Shown: positions 36,050 to 47,457 of the stretch, piece after piece
Layout of the letters: each line of letters opens with the position of its first letter
Position numbering within the stretch: the stretch's first letter is position 1
Origin: Strongylocentrotus purpuratus
Taxonomy: Eukaryota; Echinodermata; Echinoidea; Camarodonta; Strongylocentrotidae
DNA: 64,000 nucleotides
Reading direction: 5' to 3'
Assembly: GCF_000002235.5 (NCBI RefSeq)
Contig: NW_022145599.1
Coordinates: 21,316,155 to 21,380,154 of the forward strand
Translations under genes and position numbers: made by a program
The notes under the pieces: model-generated
Databases searched by the model: none
What the model was told of the DNA's origin: nothing
What the model saw: the letters and a program-made list of their open reading frames with translations, nothing else

Positions 36050-36461
36050 TATATTTCAAAATAGCCGCCATGCAAATATTGAACAGTTTGAAGATTACCT
36101 TTTAACATTACCACAAATCACAAATAATCACCTAAAAGTCACCTAAACGACTCCTCTTAAACACCGCACCCTTATTTCGCATCCCCTCTTTTCATATTCA
36201 AATTAAACACCTTCGACTCAACGCATGCCAGATAGCAATTAGTGTTCCCACGTATTGCCGTATAAACAACATTTGCCAGCTATACGATGTAACGCTGGCA
36301 AATACATGTTGCAATTGTTTTTGGCCAAACTCTATTCTGACCCGACTAAGTATAGAATCTCATATTTTTTTGGTTTAAGTCTAAGTTAGGTGATCGTGGT
36401 AGTAAAGAAAGGTAGGGAGGTAGAATCATGATTGTTTGGGAGATGGTTCCCTTAGGGAGCC

Positions 36462-36545
36462 GGAACCGGTCAAAAATAAAACTACCTGTTATGTCGTGAT
36501 TCGAATGAAGACACGACAGGTAGTTAAATGTTTTTGACCGGTTCC
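36462..36545. repeat. 84 bp inverted repeat
   Basis: GGAACCGGTCAAAAA and TTTTTGACCGGTTCC bound it, and ACTACCTGT / ACAGGTAGT form inner pairs. It could be a very short MITE; no clear target duplication is seen. Confidence 0.65.
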
Positions 36546-36672
36546 TGATCAACCCTCTTTCTGCTTCCCCATGTTTGGCCAATTAAACTGATGGCATGTG
36601 TCCCCATCACTTCTTCGGTACCCCTCCCGGACCAGTAACATAAAACGAGTTTGAGTAGGGGGTGGCGGCACG

Positions 36673-36834
36673 CAGTGGCGGATCCAGGGGGGGGGGGGCC
36701 CGGGGGCCCGGGCCCTATCCCCCCCCCCCCCCCACTGAGTGACTTTTCGGCCGGCGCGATTTCCAAATTTTCGGGAGCAAAAAAAAAGAAAAAAGTTGGG
36801 CCCCCTCCCCTAAGAAATCCTGGATCCGCGCCTG
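36673..36834. mobile_element. hAT-like MITE with G/C tracts and 8 bp target duplication
   Basis: Ends CAGTGGCGGATCCAGG and CCTGGATCCGCGCCTG are inverted. The 8 bp GCGGCACG stands directly on both sides (36665-36672 and 36835-36842). Long G and C runs lie just inside the ends. An 8 bp duplication is typical of hAT elements. Confidence 0.8.
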
Positions 36835-36894
36835 GCGGCACGGGGGAACTTCCGTAACAAATGCAAAAATGTGGAGTGTGGAGGGGAGAAGAAT

Positions 36895-36902
36895 GAGAGA
36901 GA

Positions 36903-36934
<32 letters not shown>

Positions 36935-36941
36935 TAGAGGG

Positions 36942-36989
<48 letters not shown>

Positions 36990-36990
36990 A
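36895..36990. repeat. (GT)n/(GA)n microsatellite
   Basis: A short GTGT run followed by a long uninterrupted GAGA run. Confidence 0.9.
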
Positions 36991-37173
36991 GAAGATGCGT
37001 ATTCTAGTGGTCTCCGAACATAATTATTCAGGTCGAACTCCGTTGAACGAAAGTAATGAGATTAATTGTTTGTATTTGATTCTTTGTTGTTTCCTTGCGA
37101 TCTTGTTTTTGTGTGTGTATACAAGTCAACTTTACATTTTGTGTATTTAATGACGTATTAACATAATTCTGTA

Positions 37174-38048
37174 CAGTGCGTCCAAGAAAAAACAAAACCG
37201 AGAACTATCGATGTTTTATCATAACTTAGTCACATTTATAATTAATAAATGACACATATTTGAAAAGCTTAGACCCTTCTCTTTTGATGCAACTAATATG
37301 ATGCATATTTCACGCATGAGTGATTAAAATTATTTTGAAGCGAGGAAACCAAAAAGTCATTTGGCGGAAGGTATCTAAATTTCAACGAGAAAAATCACAT
37401 TTCCAGAAAGTTGAATATCTGCCCTTCCATATGACACCTCAATCAGGAAAAATGAGCAAGGAATGACAAAGTTCTGTTTGTTTAAATTATTGCTTGTATT
37501 TCCATAATTTTATCAAACGAATTCGTTTTCACTGGCTGCCTGCAGTAGCAACAAGCAAAATTGACAAAAGACTTAACTCCATTTCGTTAACAATCAGCCG
37601 TAGACGAAAGACTTAATGCATGGCTGATTGTCAACGAAACGGAGTTAAGTCTTTTGTTAATTCCGTTTGTTGCTACGGCAGTCAGCCAGTGAAAACGAAT
37701 TTGTTTAATACAATATGGAAATGCAAGCACTACTTAAACAAACAGAACTCTGTTATATCTATTTTATTTTTCCTGATTGAGGTGTCATAGTAAAGGGTAT
37801 ATACTCAACTTTCTGGAAGTGTGATTTTCTCTTTGAAATTCAGAAACCGTCCGCCAAATGACTTTTTGGTTTCCTCTCTTCAAATTCATTTTAATCACTC
37901 ATGCGTGAAATATGCATTATACGAGTAGTATCAAATGAAAGAGGAGGAACTAAGCTTTACAAATATGTGTGATTTGTCAATTATAATTGTGAATAAGTAA
38001 TGATAAAACATCGATAATTCGCGGTTTCGTTTTTTCTGGGACGCACTG
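37174..38048. mobile_element. Mariner-type palindromic MITE (copy upstream of the sushi-like exon)
   Basis: TA-flanked ends CAGTGCGTCC / GGGACGCACTG and an almost full-length palindrome whose centre contains inverted copies of GACTTAACTCC and GGAGTTAAGTC. The same family is in the SRCR units. The right end lies 20 bp before the next exon. Confidence 0.8.
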
Positions 38049-38068
38049 TATATGTGTATGTGTTTCAG

Positions 38069-38239
38069 CTCACGCGCGGGGGTCTACAAACATGGCCGAT
38101 GAAGTGTTGCATACGGAGGATAATCATTGCCAGCCGATTCTTGTAAATGGTGAATTGATGCCCACAGTGCCAGAATACATGCCCTCGTTTCCCGCCACAT
38201 TGAAGGGTATTAAACGACATTTCGTTTGCAAGTTAGCTG
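38069..38239 (+). CDS. Sushi (CCP)-like half-domain exon, extracellular protein
   Basis: The exon follows GTGTTTCAG and ends at GCTG|GTGAGT. It is open throughout in the frame that makes both borders phase 1 (57 residues). The core reads HCQPILVNGELMPTVPEY then FVCKLAG, which resembles the first half of a complement-control (sushi) module: Cys, a following Asn-Gly, an aromatic-x-Cys and a Gly. A signal peptide is not visible, so upstream exons are expected outside this exon. It heads a plus-strand run of phase 1-1 exons (Thr-rich, then SRCR). The assignment to the sushi family is by pattern only. The mariner-type MITE ends 20 bp upstream, so part of the acceptor's pyrimidine region may be just outside the transposon. 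Confidence 0.5.
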
Positions 38240-38690
38240 GTGAGTTTTAGGTTTATAGTGATGATCATAACAGTTATGATATGTCAGTCCAACTTGTAGA
38301 TTGATTTAAAATATCATAACTCTTGAACAATAATGATAATTATACAATTTAGAACCTATCAACTACTAAAATGTATGCATGAGTTAGAAAATTGAGACGT
38401 TTCTGAGGTCAGAGAGGAGTCAATGTCGAAATATTTTCAGACGTAGAAATATGCAATAGTATATAAAGGATAGGCGTTAAGAATCATGATCTTTTCACAC
38501 ATGTCCTCTAAGGAAGTGGGTGATTTTGATGCAAATGTAAATTGTCAAAGATTGTCCAAGGCACTGCCGCCAAAAGCATGGAAGGCCCATTATTATAATT
38601 ATGTACGAGTACGAGTACGTTTAAGCACCCCCCCCCTTCCTTCGTTCCTCGCTTACCACCATCTCCATCCCCATATCATATTGCTTTAAG

Positions 38691-38765
38691 AATCAACTAC
38701 TACACAACACGCCACAACGAAGTACACAACGGAATCCACCACGACACATCCTACCACAACTACTC
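38691..38765 (+). CDS. Thr-rich linker exon, copy 1
   Basis: 75 nt, phase 1 at both ends, acceptor TTGCTTTAAG and donor ACTC|GTAAGA. Encodes 24 residues rich in Thr (STTTQHATTKYTTES then THPTTTT), as in O-glycosylated stalks of surface proteins. The exon and the first bases of its intron (GTAAGAAAACTTCATTTAC) are duplicated at 39304. Confidence 0.6.
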
Positions 38766-38779
38766 GTAAGAAAACTTCA

Positions 38780-38797
38780 TTTACACCATCTCGCTCG

Positions 38798-38834
<37 letters not shown>

Positions 38835-38924
38835 CCCCTCTCTCTCTCTCACCATCTCTCACCATGCTCAACCTTTCTATTTACAATGTTCTCATTTTAG
38901 CCATTAACACTCACTCTCTCCGTG

Positions 38925-39003
<79 letters not shown>

Positions 39004-39135
39004 TCGCCTTTTCTTTCTCTCTCGATTTCTATTTTGCATGTTTTCTTACTTCCCTTCTCTCTCTCCAATGTTATCTTGCCGTCTCTCCATGCCTCTCTCT
39101 CTCTCTTTCTCTATTTCAATTTCACTTTGCTACAA
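38780..39135. repeat. (TC)n microsatellite in the intron
   Basis: Long CTCTCT runs at 38795-38850, 38925-39005 and ~39090-39110. The frames across it (Leu/Ser runs) are not coding. Confidence 0.85.
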
Positions 39136-39303
39136 CGTGTAGCATCATAGTAATGTTCTCGGCAGCCGCTCAGGCGTCAAAAGCTAGAAATTGAATATCA
39201 TATTTGTCCAGTAATAATTGTTAAAATTTGGTTAATAAGAAAATAAATGTATTGAGCCCTCAGAAAGTATCATCAGGTGTTTTATATCTTATTTATTCTT
39301 CAG

Positions 39304-39378
39304 AATCAACTACAACACAAGACGCCACAACGATGTCCACGACGGACTCCGCCACCTCACATCCTACCACAACTACTC
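39304..39378 (+). CDS. Thr-rich linker exon, copy 2
   Basis: Same length (75 nt) and phases as copy 1. The acceptor TTATTCTTCAG is stronger than that of copy 1. Encodes STTTQDATTMSTTDS and HPTTTT. Both copies keep the frame, which supports use as coding sequence, probably as a glycosylated spacer before the SRCR modules. Confidence 0.65.
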
Positions 39379-39479
39379 GTAAGAAAACTTCATTTACGCC
39401 ATCTCGATCTATGGTTGGGGGCGGCGCGGGCGGGGCGTGGGCGTTTCTGTTGCCACTGGAACTAGCTGTGTCGATGCGA

Positions 39480-40570
39480 GTATAACTAAGCGACAGTTCC
39501 CCTAGGGAGGTGTCGCTCTTTAGCGCTGGTAGTGGCTGGGTAGAATGGTGCTATAATGTGCCACGCCCTCCACGCCATTTTCCGGCAAAGAAATGATAAC
39601 GCGTCCCGGAAAGAAACGCAGCATTGACTTCCTTCAGCCATTTCTTCTTCTCTTCTCTATCCTTTTATATCGTCTATGACGTATATTTTCTAACTTTCTA
39701 GATTTTTTCTCTGCTGGAAAACGACATATCTATTGTCTTGAAAAGACAGCATTTTTACCAAAAGATGACGTGGCAAATCCTTCATTTGGGGGCCGTCTCG
39801 ATGGGCACGTTCAATTTGTGGGTTTTCCGTACCGAAATATCTCCTGAAATAATCTTTTGCGACATCCATAGCATTCTCATTGGGGCAATAAGGTACTCCG
39901 ACAATCTAAAGTTGTTTCTCCGAGAAAAACGTTCCAGTTTATTTTCAGCTAACTCTGCCATCTGCAGACGGGTTTCATGGGTCAAAATGTGGGCTTCTAA
40001 GTCATTCCCCTTTATTCCCCTTCTTCTTTTATGTGTATGTTTTTTGTATGTTTTTTCTGAAACCCCCCCCCCCCTTTTGAGTTTTTTTTGCCAATGGCTG
40101 ACCTACAAAAGATGACCTTACCCCCCCCCCCCCCCTCCCCCACTGAGCGACTTTTCGGCCGGCGCGGTTTTCACATTTTTGGGAGCAAAATAATAAAGCT
40201 GAGTCGATTTTAAACTAACCCCCCCCCCCCCCCCTTGAAAAAAAATCCTGCGTACGCCACTGAGTACGAGCATCTTGGAAGGCTAGAGCTTCCTCAAAAT
40301 TAGAAAGCATTGAACGAATGTCAGAAATTCCTTTCCGAACAAATATTGTACTTCAAAGTTTGAAGGGGCCGGGTTGGTTGGAGTGTCGGAAGATGCGAGC
40401 TGACAGGGATCTGTCCCGATAGTCTCAGTTGAGGTCCCGCTTCGAAGGTTGAGCGGGATGATTTGCTTTTTTTGCCAAGTAGCTAAGCGTGCGAATAAGG
40501 GAGCTCCCGAAAAACACGTCACTCTTTATAGCTATCGTAACCCAACATCCTTACGGGTAAAATGGGTGAC
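39480..40570. other. Intron with a decayed G/C-tract MITE
   Basis: A hairpin AGCGACAGTTCCCCTAG / AGGGAGGTGTCGCT is at ~39490-39522. From ~40060 to 40263 the sequence matches the right half of the hAT-like MITE family seen at 60643 (GACCTACAAAAGATGACCTTAC..., ending CCTGCGTACGCCACTG); its left end is missing. Sequence at 40550-40600 is homologous to the region left of the mariner-type MITE in the next SRCR unit. Confidence 0.6.
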
Positions 40571-40628
40571 TATTTTGGGACAGTCTCATACTAGAGGTCT
40601 TATTCCTTCGTTCTATTTATTTTGAAAG

Positions 40629-40952
40629 ATGAAATTGAGGGAGGAATCCGGCTGGTTGACGGTTACAGCTCAGATGAAGGCAGAGTTGAGATCTTCCATG
40701 AAGGTCAATGGGGGACAGTCTGTGATGACAGTTGGGATGACTCTGATGCAAGGGTAGTTTGTCGACAGCTTGGATACTCAGGCAATGTTGGTGTAGCCAG
40801 GATTCGTGCAACATACGGACAGGGATCTGGCCCGATATACCTCGATGATGTCGGCTGTTCGGGAAATGAATCCAGGTTGACTGATTGCAGTAATGGCGGA
40901 TGGGGCAACCACTACTGCGGACACGATGAAGATGCTGGAGTTTACTGTGGAG
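40629..40952 (+). CDS. SRCR domain exon, copy 1
   Basis: 324 nt, phase 1-1, acceptor TATTTTGAAAG and donor GGAG|GTAGGT. Encodes one complete scavenger-receptor cysteine-rich domain, a disulphide-bonded extracellular ligand-binding module. Visible motifs are [30 protein letters not shown], the [17 protein letters not shown] segment, L-T-D-C and [11 protein letters not shown]; the six Cys fit the group B pattern without the extra pair. Compared with copies 2 and 3 it lacks one Ser codon (VEIFHEG in place of VEISFHEG). It is the first of four in a ~2.27 kb tandem unit and the only one without a mariner-type MITE just upstream. Confidence 0.92.
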
Positions 40953-41142
40953 GTAGGTTGCGACCACTGAAACTTAGGATATTTACAGTGCCTTTTCTTG
41001 TAGATACAAAGAACCCCCGTTCGTAGATACATGTACATTTGTCCAATGTATAGGCGAACTTATCTTTCCAATATTTTGTGTAAATATCTTCAACACTGAT
41101 GCAGAGAGCTCCAAATATCTTCATTGAAACTTCTTCTTCGAC

Positions 41143-41537
41143 TTAAAGAGAAGTTGAGTTCTGGGAATAGGTGAAAAATAATTTGTGAGCGTTATCATTG
41201 TCATTATGTAAGTGTAGAAGAACATCAGATAACAATTAATGTTCCCTGAAAAGCATGGCTCTTCAAATGTCTTAATATTCTAAATATGGCATGTAACAGC
41301 ATAAAAATCGGGACGGATTTTTACGCCACATGTTCGTGCAGTTCCATATACGTATTTCTGTGTACAGTGTTTGTAACTTTACCGAGACTGGGCCAAATTT
41401 TTTATCATTTTAATGACTCAAGAAACTTGCAGTACACACCATATTTACATATGCTAGATGATTAACCTTTTCTGATTGATTCCACACCGTTTCTTTCACA
41501 ATGCAATCGCATGACCAGAACTCAACTTAATCTTTAA
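41143..41537. mobile_element. piggyBac-like MITE in SRCR unit 1
   Basis: TTAA-bounded, same family as 30419, ends AGAGAAGTTGAGTTCTGG and the inverted AGATTAAGTTGAGTTCTGG. Copies at equal positions in units 2 and 3 show it was present before the tandem duplication. Confidence 0.75.
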
Positions 41538-41982
41538 TCGCACACTTTGTCTAAACTAGAACCAGAGGATTTTTTTTTTTTTGGGGGGGGGGGGGCAAAA
41601 AACCATTATTTATTTTTCACTTCTTATGCTTTTGTAATAAAGTCGCAACTTTTCTCATGACAAAATGTGGTCTTTGAACCTAAAAAGAAAAATTGATACA
41701 AGTTTTTAGGAAGCATCAGACATCCCATACCGAAGAAAATTTTGTCTGTTTTTATATTATTTGTGTGTGTTAAAGTAATTTTCAGTCTCATTACTTTCTA
41801 CTGGCAAAGATTTAAGATTGAGGTACATGGCATGAAGTCGACCCGGCTTTGGGGTTAGTTTTGGGGACTCTCGGGGCTAACCCGACGACTATGCGGTCGA
41901 GCTTTTGACCTTTTTTTGGCAATGAGGGGTGAACTCATACGGGTAAAATAGGGTAACTATTTTAAGAGATTCGCATACTATA

Positions 41983-42866
41983 CAGTGCATCCCAGAAAAA
42001 AACGAAACCGAGAATTATCGACGTTTTATCATAACTCAGTCACAATTATAATTAATAAATGACACATAATTTGGAAAGCTTAGATCCTTCTCTTTCGTTT
42101 GATGCAACTCCTTAAATGCATATTTCACGCATGAGTGATAACAAATGAATTTGAAGAGAGGAAACCAAAAAGTCATTGGGCGGACGGTATTTGAATTTCA
42201 AAGAGAAAAATCACATTTCTAAAAAGTTGAGTTTCTGCTCTTTTCTATGACACCTCAATCAGGAAAAATGAGCAAGGAATGACAAAGTTCTGTTTGTTTA
42301 AAGTAGAGCTTGCATTTCCATAATTTTATCAAACAATTCGTTTTCACTGGCTGCCTGCCTTAGCAACAAGCAGAGTTGACAAAAGACTTAACTCCGTTTC
42401 GTTGACAATCAGCCATGCATAATGTCTTTCGACTACGGCTGATTGTCAACGAAACGGAGTTAAGTCTTTTGTTAATTCCGTTTGTTGCTACGGCAGGCAG
42501 CCAGTGAAAACGAATTCGTTTAATAAAATTATGGAAATACAATCAATACTTTAAACAAATAGAACTTTGTTATTCCTAGCTCATTTTTCCTGAGGTGTCA
42601 TATGGAAGGGCAGATACTCAACTTTCTGGAAATGTGATTTTCTCTTTGAAATGTAGATTCCGTCCGCCAAATGACTCTTTGGTTTCCTCTCTTCAAATTC
42701 ATTTTAATCACTCATGCCTGAAATATGCAACATATGAGTTGCTTCAAATGAAAGAGGAGGATCTAAGTTTTACAGATATGTGTCATTTATTAATTATAAA
42801 TTAATTGTGATGAAGTTATAATAAAACATCGATAATTCTCGTTTTCGTTTTTTCTGGGACGCACTG
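41983..42866. mobile_element. Mariner-type palindromic MITE in SRCR unit 1
   Basis: TA-flanked CAGTGCATCCC / GGGACGCACTG ends. The centre is a near-perfect palindrome (AAAGACTTAACTCCGTTTCG and its inverse, ~42380-42475). The empty site TACTAGAGGTC is preserved upstream of SRCR copy 1 (TA at 40592-40593). Confidence 0.85.
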
Positions 42867-42904
42867 TATAGAGGTCTTATTCCTTCGTTTTATTGTTTTG
42901 AAAG

Positions 42905-43231
42905 ATGAAATTGAGGGAGAAATCCGGCTGGTTGACGGTTACAGTTCAGATGAAGGCAGGGTTGAGATCAGCTTCCATGAAGGTCAATGGGGGACAGTCT
43001 GTGATGACGGTTGGGATGACTCTGATGCGAGGGTAGTTTGTCGACAGCTTGGATACTCAGGCAATGTTGGTGTAGCCAGGAGTCGTGCAACATACGGACA
43101 GGGATCTGGCCCGATATACCTTGATAATGTCGGCTGTTCGGGAAAGGAATCCAGGTTGACTGATTGCAGTAATGGCGGATGGGGCAACCACAACTGCGGA
43201 CATTCTGAAGATGCTGGAGTTTACTGTGGAG
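42905..43231 (+). CDS. SRCR domain exon, copy 2
   Basis: 327 nt, phase 1-1, intact. Same module as copy 1 with a few substitutions (S-to-G giving [11 protein letters not shown]-to-K-type changes giving GCSGKES, and [13 protein letters not shown]). All six Cys and the LGY core are kept. The donor is GGAG|GTAGGT. The strong similarity with copies 1 and 3, including the introns, points to recent duplication or gene conversion. Confidence 0.92.
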
Positions 43232-43421
43232 GTAGGTTGCGACCACTGAAACTTAGGATATTTACAGTGCCTTTTCTTGTAGATACAAAGAACCCCCGTT
43301 CGTAGATACATGTACATTTGTCCAATGTATAGGCGAACTTATCTTTCCAATATTTTGTGTAAATATCTTCAACACTGATGCAGAGAGCTCCAAATATCTT
43401 CATTGAAACTTCTTCTTCGAC

Positions 43422-43816
43422 TTAAAGAGAAGTTGAGTTCTGGGAATAGGTGAAAAATAATTTGTGAGCGTTATCATTGTCATTATGCAAGTGTAGAAGA
43501 ACATCAGATAACAATTAAAGTTCCCTGAAAAGCATGGCTCTTCAAATGTCTTAATATTCTAAATATGGCATGTAACAGCATAAAAATCGGGACGAGTTTT
43601 TACGCCACATGTTCGTGCAGTCCCATATACGTATTTCTGTGTACAGTGTTTGTAACTTTACCTAAACTGGGCCAAATTTTTTATCATTTTAATGATTCAA
43701 GAACCTTGCAGTACACACCATATTTACATATGCTAGATGATTAACCTTTTCTGATTGATTCCACACCGTTTCTTTCACAATGCGATCGCATGACCAAAAC
43801 TCAACTTAATCTTTAA
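43422..43816. mobile_element. piggyBac-like MITE in SRCR unit 2
   Basis: Co-duplicated copy of the element at 41143, with the same TTAA borders. Confidence 0.75.
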
Positions 43817-44247
43817 TCGCACACTTTGTCGAAACTAGAACCAGAGGATTTTTTTTTTTTTGGGGGGGGGGGGCAGAAAACCATTATTTAGTTTTTCACT
43901 TCTTATGCTTTTGTAATAAAGTCGCAACTTTTCTCATGACAAAATGTGGTCCTTGAACCTAAAAAGAAAAATTGATACAAGATTTTAGGAGGCATCAGAC
44001 ATCCCATACCGAAGAAAATTTTGTCTGTTTTTATATTATTTGTGTGTGTTAAAGTAATGTTCAGTCTCATTACTTTCTACTGGCAAAGATTTTAGATTGA
44101 GGTACATGGCATGGCTTTGGGGTTAGTTTTGGGGACTCTCGGGGCTAACCCGACGATACGGTCGAGCTTTTGACCTTTTTTTGGCAATGAGGGGTGAAAT
44201 CATACGGGTAAAATAGGGTAACTGTTTTTGGAGAGTATCATACTATA

Positions 44248-45138
44248 CAGTGCGTCCCAGAAAAAAACGAAACCGAGAATTATCGACGTTTTATCATAAC
44301 TTAGTCACAATTATAATTAATAAATGACACATAATTTGGAAAGCTTAGATCCTTCTCTTTCGTTCGATGCAACTCCTTTGATGCATATTTCACGCAAGAG
44401 TGATAACAAATGAATTTGAAGAGAGGAAACCAAAAAGTCATTGGGCGGACGGTATTTGAATTTCAAAGAGAAAAATCACATTTCTAAAAAGTTGAGTTTC
44501 TGCTCTTTTCTATGACACCTCAATCAGGAAAAATGAGAAAGGAATGACAAAGTTCTGTTTGTTTAAAGTAGAGCTTGCATTTCCATAATTTTATCAAACG
44601 AATTCGTTTTCTCTGGCTGCCTGCCTTAGCAACAAGCAGAGTTGACAAAAGACTTAACTCCGTTTCGTTGACAATCAGCCATGCATTATATGTCTTTCGA
44701 CTACGGCTGATTGTCAACGAAACGGAGTTAAGTCTTTTGTTAATTCCGTTTGTTGCTACGGCAGGCAGCCAGTGAAAACGAATTCGTTTAATAAAATTAT
44801 GGAAATACAATCAATACTTTAAACAAATAGAACTTTGTTATTCCGAGCTAATTTTTCCTGACTGAGGTGTCATATGGAAGGGCAGATACTCAACTTTCTG
44901 GAAATGTGATTTTCTCTTTGAAATGTAGATTCCGTCCGCCAAATGACTCTTTGGTTTCCTCTCTTCAAATTCATTTTAATCACTCATGCGTGAAATATAC
45001 AACATATGAGTTGCATCAAATGAAAGAGGAGGATCTAAGTTTTACAGATATGTGTCATTTATTAATTATAAATTAATTGTGATGAAGTTATAATAAAACA
45101 TCGATAATTCTCGTTTTCGTTTTTTCTGGGACGCACTG
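44248..45138. mobile_element. Mariner-type palindromic MITE in SRCR unit 2
   Basis: Co-duplicated copy of the element at 41983, TA-flanked, ends CAGTGCGTCCC / GGGACGCACTG. Confidence 0.8.
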
Positions 45139-45176
45139 TAAAGAGGTCTTATTCCTTCGTTTTATTGTTTTGAAAG

Positions 45177-45503
45177 ATGAAATTGAGGGAGAAATCCGGC
45201 TGGTTGACGGTTACAGTTCAGATGAAGGCAGGGTTGAGATCAGCTTCCATGAAGGTCAATGGGGGACAGTCTGTGATGACGGTTGGGATGCCTCTGATGC
45301 GAGGGTAGTTTGTCGGCAGCTTGGATACTCAGGCGATGTTGGTGTAGCCAGGAGTCGTGCAACATACGGACAGGGATCTGGCCCGATATACCTTGATAAT
45401 GTCGGCTGTTCGGGAAATGAATCCAGATTGACTGATTGCAGTAATGGCGGATGGGACAACCACAACTGCGGACATTCTGAAGATGCTGGAGTTTACTGTG
45501 GAG
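45177..45503 (+). CDS. SRCR domain exon, copy 3
   Basis: 327 nt, phase 1-1, intact. Differences from copy 2 include CDDGWDASDA, YSGDVGVA and GGWDNHNCGH. All six Cys are kept. The unit is again followed by both MITEs. It can splice in frame to another phase 1 exon; SRCR copy 4 or the small candidate terminal exon at 49213 are the next phase-compatible segments. Confidence 0.92.
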
Positions 45504-45689
45504 GTAGGTTACGACCACTCACACTTAGGATATTTACAGTGCCTTTTCTTGTACAAAGAACCCTCGTTCGTAGATACATGTACATTTTTCCAATGTATAG
45601 GCGAACTTATCATTCCAATATTTTGTGTAAATATCTTCAACACTGATGCAGAGAGCTCCAAATATCTTCATGGAAACTTCTTCTTCGAT

Positions 45690-46083
45690 TTAAAGAGAAG
45701 TTGAGTTCTGGGAATAGGTGAAAAATAATTTGTGAGCGTTATCATTGTCATTATGCAAGTGTAGAAGAACATCAGATAACAATTAATGTTCCCTGAAAAG
45801 CATGGCTCTTCAAACGCTTAATATTCTAAATATGGCATGTAACAGCATAAAAATCGGGACGGATTTTTACGCCACATGTTCGTGCAGTCCCATATACGTA
45901 TTTCTGTGTACAGTGTTTGTAACTTTACCTAAACTGGGCCAAATTTTTTATCATTTCAATGATTCAAGAACCTTGCAGTACACACCATATTTACATATGC
46001 TAGATGATTAACCTTTTCTGATCGATTCCACACCGTTTCTTTCACAATGCAATCGCATGACCAGAACTCAACTTAATCTTTAA
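45690..46083. mobile_element. piggyBac-like MITE in SRCR unit 3
   Basis: Third co-duplicated copy, same TTAA borders. Confidence 0.75.
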
Positions 46084-46527
46084 TCGCACACTTTGTCTAA
46101 ACTAGAACCAGAGCATTTTTTTATTTATTTATTTTTTTTTTTGGGGGGGGGGGCAGAAAACCATTATTTAGTTTTTCACTTCTTATGCTTTTGTAATAAA
46201 GTCGCAACTTTTCTCATGACAAAATGTGGTCTTTGAACCTGAAAAGAAAAATTGATACAAGTTTTTAAGAGGCATCAGACATCCCATACCGAAGAAAATG
46301 TTGTCTGTTTTCATATTATTTGTGTGTGTTAAAGTAATGTTCAGTCTCATTACTTTCTACTGGCAAAGATTTTAGATTGAGGTACATGGCATGGCTTTGG
46401 GGTTAGTTTTGGGGACTCTCGGGGCTAACCCGACGATACGGTCGAGCTTTTGACCTTTTTTTGGCAATGAGGGGTGAAATCATACGGGTAAAATAGGGTA
46501 ACTGTTTTTGGAGAGTATCATACTATA

Positions 46528-47418
46528 CAGTGCGTCCCAGAAAAAAACGAAACCGAGAATTATCGACGTTTTATCATAACTTAGTCACAATTATAATTAA
46601 TAAATGACACATAATTTGGAAAGCTTAGATCCTTCTCTTTCGTTCGATGCAACTCCTTTGATGCATATTTCACGCAAGAGTGATAACAAATGAATTTGAA
46701 GAGAGGAAACCAAAAAGTCATTGGGCGGACGGTATTTGAATTTCAAAGAGAAAAATCACATTTCTAAAAAGTTGAGTTTCTGCTCTTTTCTATGACACCT
46801 CAATCAGGAAAAATGAGAAAGGAATGACAAAGTTCTGTTTGTTTAAAGTAGAGCTTGCATTTCCATAATTTTATCAAACGAATTCGTTTTCTCTGGCTGC
46901 CTGCCTTAGCAACAAGCAGAGTTGACAAAAGACTTAACTCCGTTTCGTTGACAATCAGCCATGCATTATATGTCTTTCGACTACGGCTGATTGTCAACGA
47001 AACGGAGTTAAGTCTTTTGTTAATTCCGTTTGTTGCTACGGCAGGCAGCCAGTGAAAACGAATTCGTTTAATAAAATTATGGAAATACAATCAATACTTT
47101 AAACAAATAGAACTTTGTTATTCCGAGCTAATTTTTCCTGACTGAGGTGTCATATGGAAGGGCAGATACTCAACTTTCTGGAAATGTGATTTTCTATTTG
47201 AAATGTAGATTCCGTTCGCCAAATGACTCTTTGGTTTCCTCTCTTCAAATTCATTTTAATCACTCATGCGTGAAATATGCAACATATGAGTTGCATCAAA
47301 TGAAAGAGAAGGATCTAAGTTTTACAGATATGTGTCATTTATTAATTATAAATTAATTGTGATGAAGTTATAATAAAACATCGATAATTCTCGTTTTCGT
47401 TTTTTCTGGGACGCACTG
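46528..47418. mobile_element. Mariner-type palindromic MITE in SRCR unit 3
   Basis: Third co-duplicated copy, TA-flanked. It ends 39 bp before SRCR copy 4. Confidence 0.8.
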
Positions 47419-47457
47419 TATAGAAGGTCTTATTCCTTCGTTTTATTGTTTTGAAAG

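Noticed and set aside
39228..39485. 85-codon frame starting at 39228 as a separate gene
   Set aside because: Only the part between the acceptor at 39303 and donor at 39379 is shared with the duplicate Thr-rich exon; the rest is intron.
42968..43246. Minus-strand frames under each SRCR exon
   Set aside because: They mirror the highly conserved plus-strand SRCR exons, which have the domain motifs and splice sites.
44520..44810. 96-codon minus-strand frame repeated at 46800
   Set aside because: It crosses the centre of the palindromic mariner-type MITE; the palindrome gives similar frames on both strands.
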